Below are positions 37,263 to 49,458 of a stretch of 64,000 nt of DNA, piece by piece. The DNA is from Cycas panzhihuaensis (Eukaryota > Cycadophyta), in the NCBI GenBank assembly GCA_023213395.1, contig CM041465.1:217069741-217133740 (forward strand). Direction: 5' to 3'. The translations under genes and the position numbers were made by a program. The notes beneath the pieces are model-generated. The model did not search any database and was not told the origin of the DNA. It worked only from the letters and a program-made list of their open reading frames with translations. Positions within the stretch are counted from its first letter, which is position 1. Each line of letters begins with the position of its first letter.

Positions 37263-37604
37263 GACAAAGGCTCCAAAATAGAGACATAAAACATTGAGCA
37301 ATCTAGTGCTAAGTAAGGAGGTGAAGCGCTTAGCAAAGGAACTCCCAACGACGAGTTCTGATGCTAGAATATCACAGAGAATAGCACCTAGTAGTGGATG
37401 CACTAATAGTCCCCAAAGAGGAGATAGCCTACAAATTGAACCATAAACAATTACCCACGAGATTCTTTTTTTTGCTTCTTTCTCACACTCCTACAACATG
37501 AAAACAGAGAGCCACAATAGATAGCCACTATTTTTTTTTTTTTTTTGCATAAGATTAGCTCCCAAGGGAATTGTTACCATCTTGGCCATTGGAGCGCATG
37601 TCTC
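37263..37604. other. Unassigned DNA between E5 and E9
   Basis: No coding region or LTR end recognised. Contains a T-run of about 18 bases (37542-37559). It lies where E5 RNase H stops and before E9 RT begins, so both breakpoints may stem from deletion or from an unrecognised insertion. Confidence 0.5.
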
Positions 37605-39479
37605 CTAGGAATCAATGCCTTTTGTCTGCTTCAATCCCTTCGCTACCAATCTAACTTTGTATTTATAAACTGAGCAATCATATTTAAATTTGGTCTTGTA
37701 GACCCATTTGTATTTGATTGCCTATTTGTCTACTGGAAAATCAACTAAGTCTCAAGTCTTATTATACTTAATAGCACATATTTCAACATCCATTGTAGTT
37801 CTCCATCTTTGCTCTTGGCAGGCCTCCTCAAAACTTGAAGTCTCATTGACATTTAACAGATTTACTATCAAAGCAATGTTGGCCATATCAAGTCTCAACC
37901 TCAACTTATGTTTTCCTTTAGTCTCAAGTATTTGAGCTTCTACTATGGTTTTCAAATACCATTTGGGAAGTTTCCTGCCAAGTGGAGCAAGTTGCACTTT
38001 AGGCCATGATTCTTGAGCATCTTGGTACTCCTCACCTTCTACTTCATCTTCTACCTTTTGCTGAGCCTTTGGCTCGATAAACCGCAGCCTTGAAGAACTA
38101 GATTTTGGCTATGCCTTGATATGTTTTCCTTTGTCTTGCCATATCTTCAAAGTGTCCAAGTTTGCATTTTATTTGTCAACTTCTTTAAAGATGACATCCT
38201 AAGCTGTGTGTAGCTTTCTAGTTGCCAACTCATACACCTAGTATGCTTTGCTTTCTTCGTTGTGCCCAACAAGAATAAACTTGGAACTTTTATTAGCAAA
38301 TTTTTGGTGTTTCTCCTTCGGTACATGCATGCATATGGTACTCCCAAAGATTTTGAGGTAGCTCAGTGTAGGCTTTCTCCCTGACCAAGCTTCTTCTAGC
38401 ATAATCTTCGAGATAGCCTTCGAACTCTTGTTGGTTAGATATGCTGCGGTGCAAATAGCTTTTAGTCCAAAAAGGCTCAGAGAGATTCCTTGCTTTCATC
38501 ATCAACTTGGCCTTTTGGACCAAAGTCCTATTCATTCTCTTAGCAACACCATGTTATTGAGGTGTGTATACTGTCGTTAATTGTTTTTTAACTCCATGGT
38601 CCTTACAAAATTGGAAAAGACATTGCAGGTGTATTCTCCTCAATTATTTGGTTTAAGGATTTTCAACCTTTAATCACTTTTGTTCTCCACTTTCAACTTA
38701 TACTTTTTGAAAATATCAAAGGTCTAGGATTTCTCCTTTGTGGAATAGACCCAAACTTTCCTTGAAAAATAATCAATGAAGGTCAAGAAATATTTTGCAC
38801 TTCCGAGAGAAGTGGTTGGCATCGGATCACAAATGTTTAGTGGATAGGATCAACTTTTCGGTTGCCATCCAAGCACTGCTTTTGTGGAACTTCTTCCTAT
38901 GCTATTTTTCTATGACGCAAGGTTCACAAATGTTGTTCACTATGCATTAGATGAAGGCGAGGGTAGTGCAAATGACCCATTCCTTATGCCATAATTGAAT
39001 TTTGCATGATACATCAATCGTTAATGCTTTTTGGTTGAAAATTTTACCCAAGAGCCTATAAAGACCACCATCTCTGACACTTTCTACAACAATTTTCCCT
39101 TCACAGTTGTTGACAGTAACCTTCTTGTCTTTGAAGAGAACTCTCATGTTGTTATCTTCAATTTGGCTAATGAACATCAAGGTCTTCTTCAACCCTAGGA
39201 TGTACATCACATCCTCAATGTAATAATCTTCCCCATCAGGTGAGATGAATGGGGCCTCTCCTATCCCCCCCTGCATTTAACACTTTATTGTCTCCTAGGG
39301 TGGCTATCTTCCTAGTTGCTTCTCACATGTGCCTAAACCATTCAATCCTGCCAATTGTGTCTAGAAGCTCCTAAATCAATATACTAGACATCATATGCTT
39401 TTGGACTTGTTTGTGAAACTACCAAGAAGAGTTTTTTACCCTTGTGAGTTGAGTTGGTTGACTCCCCGCAAACGTGTCT
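37605..39479 (-). pseudogene. E9 protease, integrase, start of RT
   Basis: PR near 39360-39385 reads DLGAS rather than DSGAS. The following piece (38947-39276) has EDVMYILGLKKTLMFISQ and GLYRLLG. IN core pieces lie near 38530-38870 with several shifts; MNRTLVQKAKLMMKA begins at 38535. The pre-RT part (37752-37997) has GRKLPKWYLKT and ANIALIVNLLNVNE, then KWVYKT and VRLVAKGLKQTKGID before the break. No RT active site is left. Confidence 0.83.
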
Positions 39480-40297
39480 TGCCTGTAATTTCCTCCCTTG
39501 ATTCTAGTAATCTCCTTTCTTCTATTCATCAACCTACCACTTCCTACAATCCTTCTTGAAATGGCCTAGTTTGTTGCAGTAGTAATGTAGCTTTGGTTGC
39601 CCCTTTTGAGTAAGTTATTGTTGCTGTTGAATCTCCTCCTCCTTCGAAACAAAGGGTTTCTTCTCTTTTGACTTTGTTGAGAATGCAACAAAGGATTCCC
39701 TAATAATACTATCCTTTAATATTTGCTCATGTTGCAAAGCAATGGTTTTAGCTCATTAAATATGATATTTCTTGCTTTCTCTAATAGGAAAAAACTTGTC
39801 ATAAAGTTTTCAAATCTCTTCGACAAGCTTCTCAACACTACAACAATGATGTTTTTATCATCAACTGTTTGTCCAACATTCTCCAACTGATTTTTGATGC
39901 CCTTTACAATTTGGAGATGTTCAACCACTGAACCTGTCATTCATAGGTTGTATAGTTGATTCTTTAAAATCATGATCCTTGCATCGTTTTTTGTCTCAAA
40001 GATAGATGTGATGGCATTCCATGCTTCCTTGGGAGTTTTAGCTCTCTTAACATTTTCCATTAGAGCTCCATCGATGGACATATTAATTAGTCTTAAGGCG
40101 GAGCTAGTTTTGCCTTCATACTTTGCCTCTTTTTGAGCAATGGCAATTTTTTCATCTGCTACGGGTGCCTTACCCTGTACTATTTGCCACAATCCATACA
40201 TCCAAAGTGGATTGGTTATTTGGTGCTTCTAGATGCCATAATTTTTTGTACTGATCAATTTGTCTATCTGGGAATTAAATAACTTCCTACCCAACAT
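39480..40297 (-). pseudogene. E9 gag
   Basis: The first plausible ATG is at 40297 (MLGRKLFNSQIDKL), with a stop about 23 codons on. Main pieces are 39941-40201 (MYGLWQIVQGKAP, KTPKEAWNAITSIFETKNDARI) and 39716-39940 (HLQIVKGIKNQLENVGQTVDD), separated by one stop. A zinc knuckle near 39550-39590 reads YCNKLGHFKKDC, with His at the first Cys position. The gag differs clearly from that of the other elements, so this is another copia lineage. Confidence 0.85.
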
Positions 40298-40451
40298 GTT
40301 TATGTGGAGAAAATTCACACAAAAAAATTAAAAAAAACACACACACAAAAGTGGGCGTTAAATAGCCTTCAAACCACACACTATTATTTTATGTATTTTT
40401 TTTGTGTTGATAGTCCTCAATCACTTTGCAAAGTGTCGAAGAAACAAAAAA

Positions 40452-40641
40452 TATCATGGACGCCATGTAGGGAGTTGGAATTTCATCGTGTGATCTCTGC
40501 AGTATAGAAATGGCTTAAGCACCTTATATATCCATGCAACCTGGAGGCTTTAGAAAAGGGGCTAATTGCAAAACTTAAAACAATTATAAAATACAACTTA
40601 ATATCATGAAACATTACAAGTGTGAAAATTATATTCTAACA
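40452..40641 (-). repeat. E9 5' LTR (40466-40641) and unusual primer binding site
   Basis: LTR of 176 bp: reverse strand TGTTAGAATATAATTTTC at 40641, ending CCCTACA at 40466. A TATA box GGATATATAAGG lies near 40525-40536. The adjacent primer site (40452-40465) reads TGGCGTCCATGATA, so the primer is not the initiator-Met tRNA type. Confidence 0.82.
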
Positions 40642-41214
40642 ATGGTTTTGAAAATAGGATATCCATTGAATCTACGATTTTGTGTTACGATTCTATGTGG
40701 ATTTTCTCGCAGAATCTCAACCCACGTTACAACTTCTTCATCAATTTCTTGATTTTTGTTGATTTACATTATGCTTTCTACAAATTTTTGGTGAGTCGAT
40801 CTACGTTTTCAGTGGTACGTCCTTTCATTTGATGGGATTAATTGTCCTCTTCGATGTCTTTGTGAGTTCTACTGTGGTGCCTCTATGTTCGTATTTGGGG
40901 TGTGTTTGTTCGAGCTTTGGCATTGTTCGTGATGTCTTCAAACACTCATACTCCCTAGTCCTCGATTACTACACTTGGCTATAATTTGCTTCTTGTGTTG
41001 TCTTGGGATATGAAGCTGGGCGAGTTAATATTGTTGACTACACTTAAAATGTCTTCTCAAACGTGTTCTTTGGCTTCAACGTTCTTTGTTTGAGTGTCTA
41101 GTGTTTCAACCCCTGCCTTGAACGTTCCAACGTTCTCTCTATTTGTTGAACTTTGACCTTGCTTTTAATTGCCCTAATGAATCAACCACAAAGAAAATCC
41201 TATCGACAGAGATT

Positions 41215-41581
41215 TGTTGAGGGAATGGATCTAGGGATCTAGTGCACTAACACTACACAATGGCAAATAGTGGAGGCAAGCACAATGTACTCAACAAGAG
41301 AATGCTAATAGCTTGAGCTCAAAGAGGAGAAGTGTAGAATATGATCACTCTCCATGTAATTTCAGCTTATATAATGAGGATGCTCATTAGGGTTTGGAAT
41401 TTGAGTTTTCCCTCCCAATGACATTCAAATGAGATTACATGAAATTACAATGAAATGAACTTTATGTCATTTCACTTAAGTGACTTAGGCATAGTCACCT
41501 TATCCTAAAGTTATAAACATAAAAGTGACTTTATCTAATTCTAACTTCATGAAATGACCATGTGACATTAACATTGTCACA
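41215..41581 (-). repeat. E10 3' LTR (367 bp)
   Basis: Reverse strand begins TGTGACAATGTTAATG at 41581 and ends CATTCCCTCAACA at 41215. The outer 21 bases form an inverted repeat, TGTGACA and TGTCACA around seven bases. TATA box CATTATATAAGC (reverse strand) near 41369-41380. Confidence 0.96.
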
Positions 41582-41592
41582 ATCCCCCTTAA

Positions 41593-42045
41593 TGGCTAAA
41601 GGTCATTTTCCTTTATCCTATTCTAATCTATGAGGTCTTCATTATAGCCTCATTATTACATTGAGAAAAAAAATCTACAACCTACAAGACACTTTTGTGG
41701 GAAAACCCTGGGAATAAAACCCACGGACTTGACTTCCTATTCTATGAAGTGGCTTAGACGGCTCTTTGAGTGTAGCCGATAGCCACAAGCGGTACAAGTT
41801 GGTTGTGCACTGATCCGGCCGAGTCTCCATATACCGCTTCGTCATCCCCCATGCCCAATCGTTTTCATAGGTTCGATTTTCAAACAAGTACAACCCAACT
41901 CTCTTCGCGCCCATGAGGGGTTTTCACGAATGGGAGAGAGCAGAGACTTACTCTAATCCTTCCGCGCCCACAAGGGGTTTTCACGAATGGGATAGAGTAT
42001 GTCGGTCCGTGTACCATCTCCTTCAATCGCTTGGAGATGGAGGCC
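41593..42045 (-). other. E10 3' non-coding region with a direct repeat
   Basis: Lies between RNase H and the purine tract. Two copies of an about 39-bp block around GGGGTTTTCACGAATGGGA occur at about 41901-41939 and 41959-41997 (period about 58 bp). Open reverse-strand text at 41675-41914 has no recognisable motif. Confidence 0.65.
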
Positions 42046-43700
42046 CTAAGGCCGAGTCAGCTTGAACTGTTCAAACTTCACCCTTTGTAGCGGTTTGGTG
42101 AAGATATCAATCACTTGATCTATTGTGGGGCAGTCTTCCAATTGTATTGTGCCGTCATGGACCAATTCCCCGATTCTATGGACTTTTGTACTAATGTGCT
42201 TTGTACGATCATGAAAAACAGGATTCTTGGCCATGTGGATTGTTGACTGATTGTCCACATGTAAGCTCGTTGGACCTATCTGGGTGATATCCAAAGTATG
42301 TAATAATTTGCGAAGCCATATCACCTCCTTGCTAGCCTCGGGCGGCTATGTATTCGGCCCGCAGAGAATCTGCATGATTTTCACGCCTTGACCGCCATGA
42401 AATTGAGCCGCTCCAAGAAATGTGATGTACCCGGACGTTGATCTTCCCGTATTTTTGTCACCGCAAAATCCGAGTCTGTATGTCAGAAGTCCGAAATCAT
42501 TGTTGTGCTCATACAACAAACCAAGTTTGTCGGTCGCCTTTAGGTACTTCAACACTCGTATTGCCGCTTGCCAATGGTTCTCGCTTTGAGTTGTCATGTG
42601 ACGGGCAAGAATACCAACGGCATGGGCAATATCCGCCTTGTGTTGGTAACATAAATGAGGCTACCTACAAGTTGCCCTATAGAGTGTTGCATCCGCCTCT
42701 CGAGTGTCTTCATCGAAAGTTTGGCATTAGGCTCCATTGAGTATACATCGTTCGGCATCTTCTAATCCGAACTTGATTAGAAGATCGTTGATATATTTTC
42801 CTTGGGAGAGAAAGATTTTTCCATTGCATTGAGTTACCTCAATTCCCAAGTAATATCTCATTAGTCCGAGGTCGAGTTCAAGGATTTTGACAAGTCCATC
42901 TTTAATTTGTCGATATCCTCGCTCACTATTTCCAGCTATCGCGATGTCGTCACAAAGATCGTGAGATATGTGACTTTGCCTTTTTCTCTCTTAATAGACA
43001 AAGTTGCATCAACGCCTTGATAGTCACATACCTCATATCCAAGTTGCCTCATTTTGTTGGACAACTTGGTGAACCAAGCGCGAGGGGCTTGTTTTAGGCC
43101 ATATAACGACTTTTTCGCCTACACACTTTCTCGCCTCGTCTGCTATCTCAAAGCCTTCAGCCGTGTCATGTAGATTTCTTCTTCCAAATCTCCATTGAGA
43201 AAAGCGGTTCACATCGAGTTGGTGGATTTTCCAACCTCGTTGAGCGCCCAAGGCCACAAGTGCTCGATTGTGGGCCATTTGGTAGTTGGTGCGAAGACTT
43301 CGTGTAGTCGATGCCTTCCCTTTGGGTGAATCCTTTGCAACCAAACCTCGCCTTGTGTTTTTCAAGGGTGCCATCCGATCTCAGATTTATTTTTGAACAC
43401 CCATTTGTTTCTCGACTACCTTCCTTCCCAAAGGCATCAACGAGCTCCCATGTACCATTCTTGATCAAGGATTGGTATTCCTCATTCATGGCATTTCTCC
43501 AAACCGTGTGTTTCACGACTTCTTGGTATGATAGAGGCTCGTCATTTAAGCAAGGTGCGCTCACCGGTTCAAGCTCTATGGGAAGTGATGTTTGCTCCTT
43601 GCTCGTAGGCACTACTGAGTGCCAATTTTGCCTACCTCATCGATCTCAAGTCTTTGTGCAATCGTAGGCTTCTCGAAAACCTTTGGTTGGGAATGAGGTT
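42046..43700 (-). pseudogene. E10 RT and RNase H, broken by indels
   Basis: RNase H: DNQSTIHMAKNPVFHDRTKHI (42180-42260), RSTSGYITFLG (about 42420-42460), EYIAAR in another frame (about 42345). RT: YQEVVKHTVWRNAMNEEYQSL (43460-43530), GTLEKHKAR, QRGWKIHQLD (43210-43240) and, near 42955-42975, a VDD active site put out of frame by one missing G in a GG pair. The breaks I could trace are indels of one or two bases, mostly in runs of identical bases (near 43330, 43345, 43295, 43205, 42960, 42460), rather than substitution stops. Confidence 0.85.
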
Positions 43701-45400
43701 TTCATTTCCACAACATCCTGGTCTTCATTTTGATCCTGAAAAGGATCATGGGAGATGTAAGGTCCGGAGGTTGATGACATTGTTGGAGAAGACGGCCCTA
43801 CAATCAAGGTGGTGAAGGTGGTTCTTCCGCAACTCCTTTTCCTTTTGATGCTCGACGTGGTGATTCCCTGGCTATTCTCCCAAGATGGCGCTGGTTGGCG
43901 CACATTGGCAGTGATCTCGAGTCAAGGATAGTGTCCTCCGGGCTCTATTGTCGATTCCAAAATTTTGAGTATTTCTTCGTTGTCTCCCCAAATGTTGGAA
44001 TCAGACATCATATTCCCCGGACATCGTTGTATCTATGAGATGGTGCTTTAGAATCAAGTTGAAGTAGTTGATCCTCCGTCTCCAAAACACCACATCTCTA
44101 GTGATAATGATCTTCTTTAATGTTGGAATGAAGACCTTGTACCCTTTCTTGTTCATGGGGTACCCAACAAAGATGCCCTTTAAAGCTCGCAGCTGAGCTT
44201 ATTTCTATGCTCATCAAGAATGTGAGCATAACAAGTAGAGCCAAAATTTTGAAGTGATGGACTAGGGGTCCGTCCCCCATCGCTCATTTGGAGACGGCCG
44301 AGCTTTGATGGACTTATGTTGTTCATGCAAGAGATTGCGATAAATAGCTTCGCCCAAAGATATGCAGCACATTCTTGAAGACAAGCATAGCTCGTGCCAT
44401 ATTCATTATGGTTCTATTAGCCCTTTCAAGAACTCCATTCTCACCGAGGGTACCGCAATAGTTGTTTGATGCTTGATCCCCACGACACAAGAAGTCTTCT
44501 TGAATTCATTTGAAGTGTATTCGCCACCATTGTCACCCCGAGACACTTCGTTGATATCCGATTCCTTCTCCGTGAGAGCCTTGAATGCCTTGAATACCGT
44601 GAATGCTTCATCTTTTGATTTGAGAAAGGTCACCCATACCTTTCGAGTGAGGTCATCTATAAATGTAATATAGTACCTCTTCTGTTAGAGAAGGGATAGG
44701 CATAGGCCCACAAATGTCTCGAGTGTACTAATTCAAGAGGTTGACCGCTTTCCATTGACTCGGGAAATGGTCGTCTGGGATTTGGCAATAATGCAAGCTT
44801 CACATTTGAATGGCTTAGAGGAAAACTGGGTAGACACGAGTAGAATGAGAGATTTCCTTAAGCCGATCAAGTTTGACGTGCCCCATGCGAGCATGCCAAA
44901 GAGCTTCTAGGGACTTTGGAATGAGTCAATGTGACATTATATGCAAGTTCTTCCACAACACGGATGGGGCAACAACTTGGTATGCAAGAAGACAATGTGG
45001 TTCCAAATAATCTAAATAGCTTACCTTCAAGTTTCCTCATTACCACAGTAACATGAAGGCGGGTGAATAACACTAAGAACTTGATTATTAGATGTGACAC
45101 TCGTGTCGAATCCACGGAGACAAGTGTGGATAACGATGTAAGGTTTTGTTTGAGATGGGGAATATACAAGACATCTTTTAAAGTAAAATTGGGCAGGTCT
45201 GGGAGCTTCAGGCATATAGAGCCCATGCCTTGAACAGGTTGTGTCGACTTATCGATCATGTGTACTACTCCGGTGACCTCTGAAGCAAAATCCCGAAGAA
45301 GTCTCGGTGACAAGTCATGTCTTGTCGGTAGCTCCTGTGTCCATAACCCAGTCTGATGATGATGTTGATGCAGCATTTGCCTGCCCAAGTGGTCAAGGTA
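43701..45400 (-). pseudogene. E10 protease and integrase, broken by indels
   Basis: PR near 45320-45345 has DTGAT as catalytic motif; a one-base indel lies directly after it. The DVLYIPHLKQNL block follows in the 44867-45592 piece. IN: FLKSKDEAFTVFKAF and RGDNGGEYTSNEF (44510-44640) with the second Asp kept; the region with the catalytic Glu (near 44420-44440) is put out of frame by one missing base. A C-terminal piece lies at 44098-44280. Confidence 0.82.
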
Positions 45401-46484
45401 GTGGCGAATCAAGCTGACAAATGGATGTGCCACGGTGTGCCTCGATGTACCTCTTAGGTCCGAAGCAATAGATGAAGTGGATGCTTCGCTTTGTTGAATA
45501 CGTGCCTCAATGAGATTTGCTCCTGCAAATAAGTCATCATGACTCTCATCAACATTGTGGGCTTGATGTTGCTGTTGTTGATGACGAGGCAACTGCTGTA
45601 GTCAATGCGGCAATCTTTTGCAAGGTGTCCTTTCTGCTACACCTTTGACACGTGGGAGCATTGTTGTTTGGTGCCTCGATTGATGCCTTTTGACTACTAT
45701 TTTGCCGACCTTGTTGTTGCCTATGTGGTTGTCCTGTTGCTTTCCCCGCCTCTTCCACGACCTCTTCTTCCTCCGTGTGAAGATTGACCTTGCTTTGGTG
45801 TAGTATACTTCCTCGTCCATGTCGCCTTCAAAGGTCGCATTAGGAGTTGAATCAAAGTGGGAAGCTAGTAGTGAAGGTCTTGTCATGTTCAATAAACTTC
45901 TCACCTAATGCTCGAAGTTGAGGGTCTTGATGTGCCGATGATCAAGATTTCCTAGGTGTTCTTATAATCGTGAACATGTAGACTGGATTGAATTAGGAAG
46001 GCCCAAGTTATGCATTGGGTCTTAAAATCCCTATCAATGGCCTCGCTTAATGGGGCTAAGAGCATTGATGGTTTCATGTGCTCGCTTTTTCTCAGATTCG
46101 CATCTTGTTCATCTTCAATACCATATGAACAAACTCCAAGTCCGATCGAGTATCAAAGTTTCTTTGAGGACTTCGAGGACCTTGAAGGAAGGCGGTCGTC
46201 GCGTGTCATCGATCGTTGTGCAAGGAGTAATCAGAACCAGCGGTGATCCCCGCCTCGATCTTCCGGGTCTTCAATGATCCACCGCCGCTATGGATTATGA
46301 GCAGGAGGAGTCGGGGTGTGCCACCACTGCGGTGTGGTGTCGGTTGGTGTACTATCGGGGTTCGCTCCAAGTGGTCCAAATGTAGTCCTCATACTTGGCT
46401 GCTTCTTAACTCCCGTGAACCATAGATCCCAATTCTCCTTCCCTTTAGCATACAGCCACATTCTCGCTTGAAGTTGGTCGACAT
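45401..46484 (-). pseudogene. E10 gag, broken by indels
   Basis: A likely start is the ATG at 46484, in the good context ACCACCATG. Gag text is visible in two frames: ENWDLWFTGVKKQ (46400-46445), then FEGDMDEEVYYTKA (45790-45830). A single zinc knuckle near 45610-45655 is CQRCSRK in one frame and completes its His and last Cys in the next, because one G is missing from a G run. Gln/His-rich text (QQQQHQAHN) follows near 45550-45580. Confidence 0.78.
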
Positions 46485-48578
46485 GGTGGTGTGAAAAGAT
46501 GAATAAGAGTGATGTATATAAATGTGTATGAAAATGCACTAAGTAGAAGAAGGTGGAGTCACCGACACTTGTGATAGTCTACCGACGCAGCAGGAATAAT
46601 GAAGTAATGCAATGTAAGATGTGGAAGCAAAGAGATCACAAATAAGTATGTGATGTAAGTGATCTAATCAAGATAAGTGAGAAGGCCTATATAGAAGCCG
46701 GCATGTGGGTGCACACAACTGAAAACCAAAGTGATGTAGGATGTGTAACAAACCCAAACCTCTAACTTGTATCCAAAGTAGGTGAGGTGTCGATGCCTAA
46801 GGGGGCTTCTAGTATACGTAGTTAATGGCCTTCACCCGCGATACCCGCACAATTCCTTGGTGATGAAATCCAAGTAAACGTGGAGCCCAGGTACTGCTGG
46901 TCCTCACCCAGTTCACCAATGAGCAGCGATATACTCTCCGAAGAGAAGTACGTGCATGTCCCACGGCTATGACGGATATTGGCCCAGCTAAATTAATTAT
47001 CTTGATTAAGGGTTTTATGTTTTCCCGGATGGTTATCAGGATAATCCCTGATTGAAGGCCGTAGGTATGGTTAACCTGTCCCTCCACCACTATACCGGTT
47101 ATGACCAGACCCAGTATGAAACTCACACCTCCCTTAGGGCTCGGATTTCGCCAACCTTGGTCTATTTCAACCAAGGCGGTATGCGCAAGTCAAGAACTGG
47201 CGGTATAAAGTCGTCGAGATGAGTTGATTTTAAGGAAAGTGCTCTTGTTCTCGAATGTCATGTAAAAATAACTGAAAACTGAATGTAAATGAATGTAAAT
47301 GCTCCACTTAAGTGTTGTTGTCGTGTCCACCTAGTGCCCAAATGGCACTCTATGTGCCCAAGTGGCACTCAATGAAGTCTCCAAGTGCATGCAACCATTA
47401 AAATCATACACATGATGAGCCAAATCATCGGATATTGCTCCGATCCAGATGATTGGCTTTACAAAGGATTTAAGTACCTTGTTCTTTTTACAAAAGGGCC
47501 AAAATAGGCCTCTAAAAGCCACAATGACTATAAATGTCTTTAAAAAAACCCTTTTTACATACAATAATTTTTTTTTAAAAGAAGGGAAAACAAAACTAAA
47601 AATTTGAGAAATAAGGTACATCGAAAATTCAAATTTTCAGCAAATTAAGTCTCGCTGTTGGGCAGACTGCACTGCTCATCGCATCGCTTATATGGCACAA
47701 ATTTCAAAAATTTTTGAAAAATTAAAATTTCCAGATTTGCTGGCCTTCACCGCACTTTCCAAATATACAAAATTTTTTTGAAAATCTTATCAAAAACAGG
47801 CAAAAAGCCAGTTTTAACTCATGGCCAAAATGTACTAGAAAACCTAAAATTGTCATAACTTTTCAACGGAGCGTCGGATTCATGTGAGACTTGTCCCAAA
47901 TGATAGATCGGGACGAGGAGATCCAAAACATGTATTACAGCAGGAAAAAACTCCTCAGATTTTTGTAGATCCGAGATTTTTAAATTTGGAAAATGACTGC
48001 AAAACAGGCTGTTTGACCCTTTAAACTCAAAATCTCACGTCGCTCCAGAGACAAAAGTGCTTAGGATGCCAAGACGCACCCATCGTGAAATTTCGTACAT
48101 TCTGGCACTTTGATTTTTGGCGGTACCAGATGAAAATCCGTACAGTCCGTACCGCGTCCGTACGGTTTGATTTTATACTTTAAAATCTGCCTCTAATCGA
48201 GAGAGTCACTGATTTCTTCTTCCGCAACCTTGAAGTCCTGACTTTTATCGCAAAAAATGGCCAAAATAGACCAAAATGCCGATTTGAGGCTCAAAAGATG
48301 GCTGAAAATTGCTATCACCGAGCAATTCCTGCTCCTTTAGGCCTGCAAATAGGTTGCTTTTAAGCAGCCACACTCCTTCTTCTTATCTCAGAAATAAGAT
48401 AGTACAACAACATATAATTTTGTACTAAAAATCGCTATAAAAGAGCTTTAAAAATGGATTTTTTGAAAAATCCTCAACTCTTCACTTCACATGAATGGTG
48501 AAGAAGAGGAGAATATAGCTTGCAATCTCCTTGCAAGTGAGTGTGGCACTAGGATCCACCCAATGGCTCGATACCACT
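46485..48578 (-). other. E10 leader (2.1 kb) and primer binding site
   Basis: The primer site, on the reverse strand about 48565-48576, reads TGGTATCGAGCC. No coding region. A GTAC/GTACGG cluster lies at 48139-48171, and GAAATTTCGTACATT-like text next to it. A purine-rich stretch lies near 48480-48530. Confidence 0.65.
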
Positions 48579-48942
48579 TGTTGAGGAATGGATCTAGGGA
48601 TCTAGTGCACTAACACTACACAATGGCAAATAGTGGAGGCAAGCACAATGTACTCAACAAGAGAATGCTAATAGCTTGAGCTCAAAGAGGAGAAGTGTAG
48701 AATATGATCACTCCATGTAATTTCAGCTTATATAATGAGGATGCTCATTAGGGTTTGGAATTTGAGTTTTCCCTCCCAATGACATTCAAATGAGATTACA
48801 TGAAATTACAATGAAATGAACTTTATGTCATTTCACTTAAGTGACTTAGGCATAGTCACCTTATCCTAAAGTTATAAACATAAAAGTGACTTTATCTAAT
48901 TCTAACTTCATGAAATGACCATGTGACATTAACATTGTCACA
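48579..48942 (-). repeat. E10 5' LTR (364 bp)
   Basis: Same sequence as the 3' LTR except for the two indels. Followed at 48943 by the second copy of the target duplication AGATT. Confidence 0.96.
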
Positions 48943-49055
48943 AGATTTGCCTTAGACTGTGCTTCTCCACACAATGAATTTTCCTCCTAGCAAATGACAT
49001 CTGATTTTGTGCCCTCTAAACTCATAACCCACGGACAAATTGAAAACCACAAATT

Positions 49056-49058
<3 letters not shown>

Positions 49059-49117
<59 letters not shown>
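49059..49117 (+). repeat. (TA)n microsatellite
   Basis: About 29 uninterrupted TA units, within the E11 leader. Confidence 0.97.
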
Positions 49118-49119
<2 letters not shown>

Positions 49120-49458
49120 CATGTTTTAAACTCCTGTTAATCAGTTAAAAAAATCAGCCCTAACCACATATTTGCTCAGATTCTTGCCCCAAAATTTGTA
49201 TATATATTTTTTACTTATAGAAAATTCCCATTGAAAATACAAGAAAAAAACTCCACTACAAATGATCCCCCAACACTCATAAATTCTCTGAAAAATGAAC
49301 TACTTAAAAGACACTGCAGATACACCAACAACCTTTGCAAATTGCCACATAAATATCATTTATTTTTTAAAAAGATTCATAGCATACTTGGCTTTAAAAA
49401 GCCATTTTGAGTTCATTGACTTCAAACTCAAACCTGAGTGACTTCCTTGCAATTCTTC

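Larger units (their letters stand above)
37605..40641 (-). mobile_element. E9: Ty1/copia element, 3' half missing
   Basis: Reverse strand, from right: 5' LTR, primer site of a different type, gag, PR, IN and the first part of RT, ending near 37605 just after KQTKGID. Its 5' LTR abuts sequence that I assign to the leader of E11. The predicted target duplication on this side would be ATGGT (40642-40646). Confidence 0.85.
41215..48942 (-). mobile_element. E10: complete, recently inserted Ty1/copia element
   Basis: 7728 bp, two LTRs, target duplication AGATT. The LTRs match at every aligned base; they differ only by a one-base indel in a G-run near the inner end and a two-base TC indel (near 41344 / 48705). 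Reverse-strand order: 5' LTR, primer site TGGTATCGAGCC, leader, gag, PR, IN, RT, RNase H, a 0.45-kb 3' region, purine tract AAGGGGGAT, 3' LTR. It is more GC-rich than its neighbours and of a different lineage (PR motif DTGAT). Confidence 0.96.

Noticed and set aside
45605-46425. Forward-strand open stretches over E10 gag
   Set aside because: They mirror the reverse-strand gag with its zinc knuckle and Gln/His-rich text.
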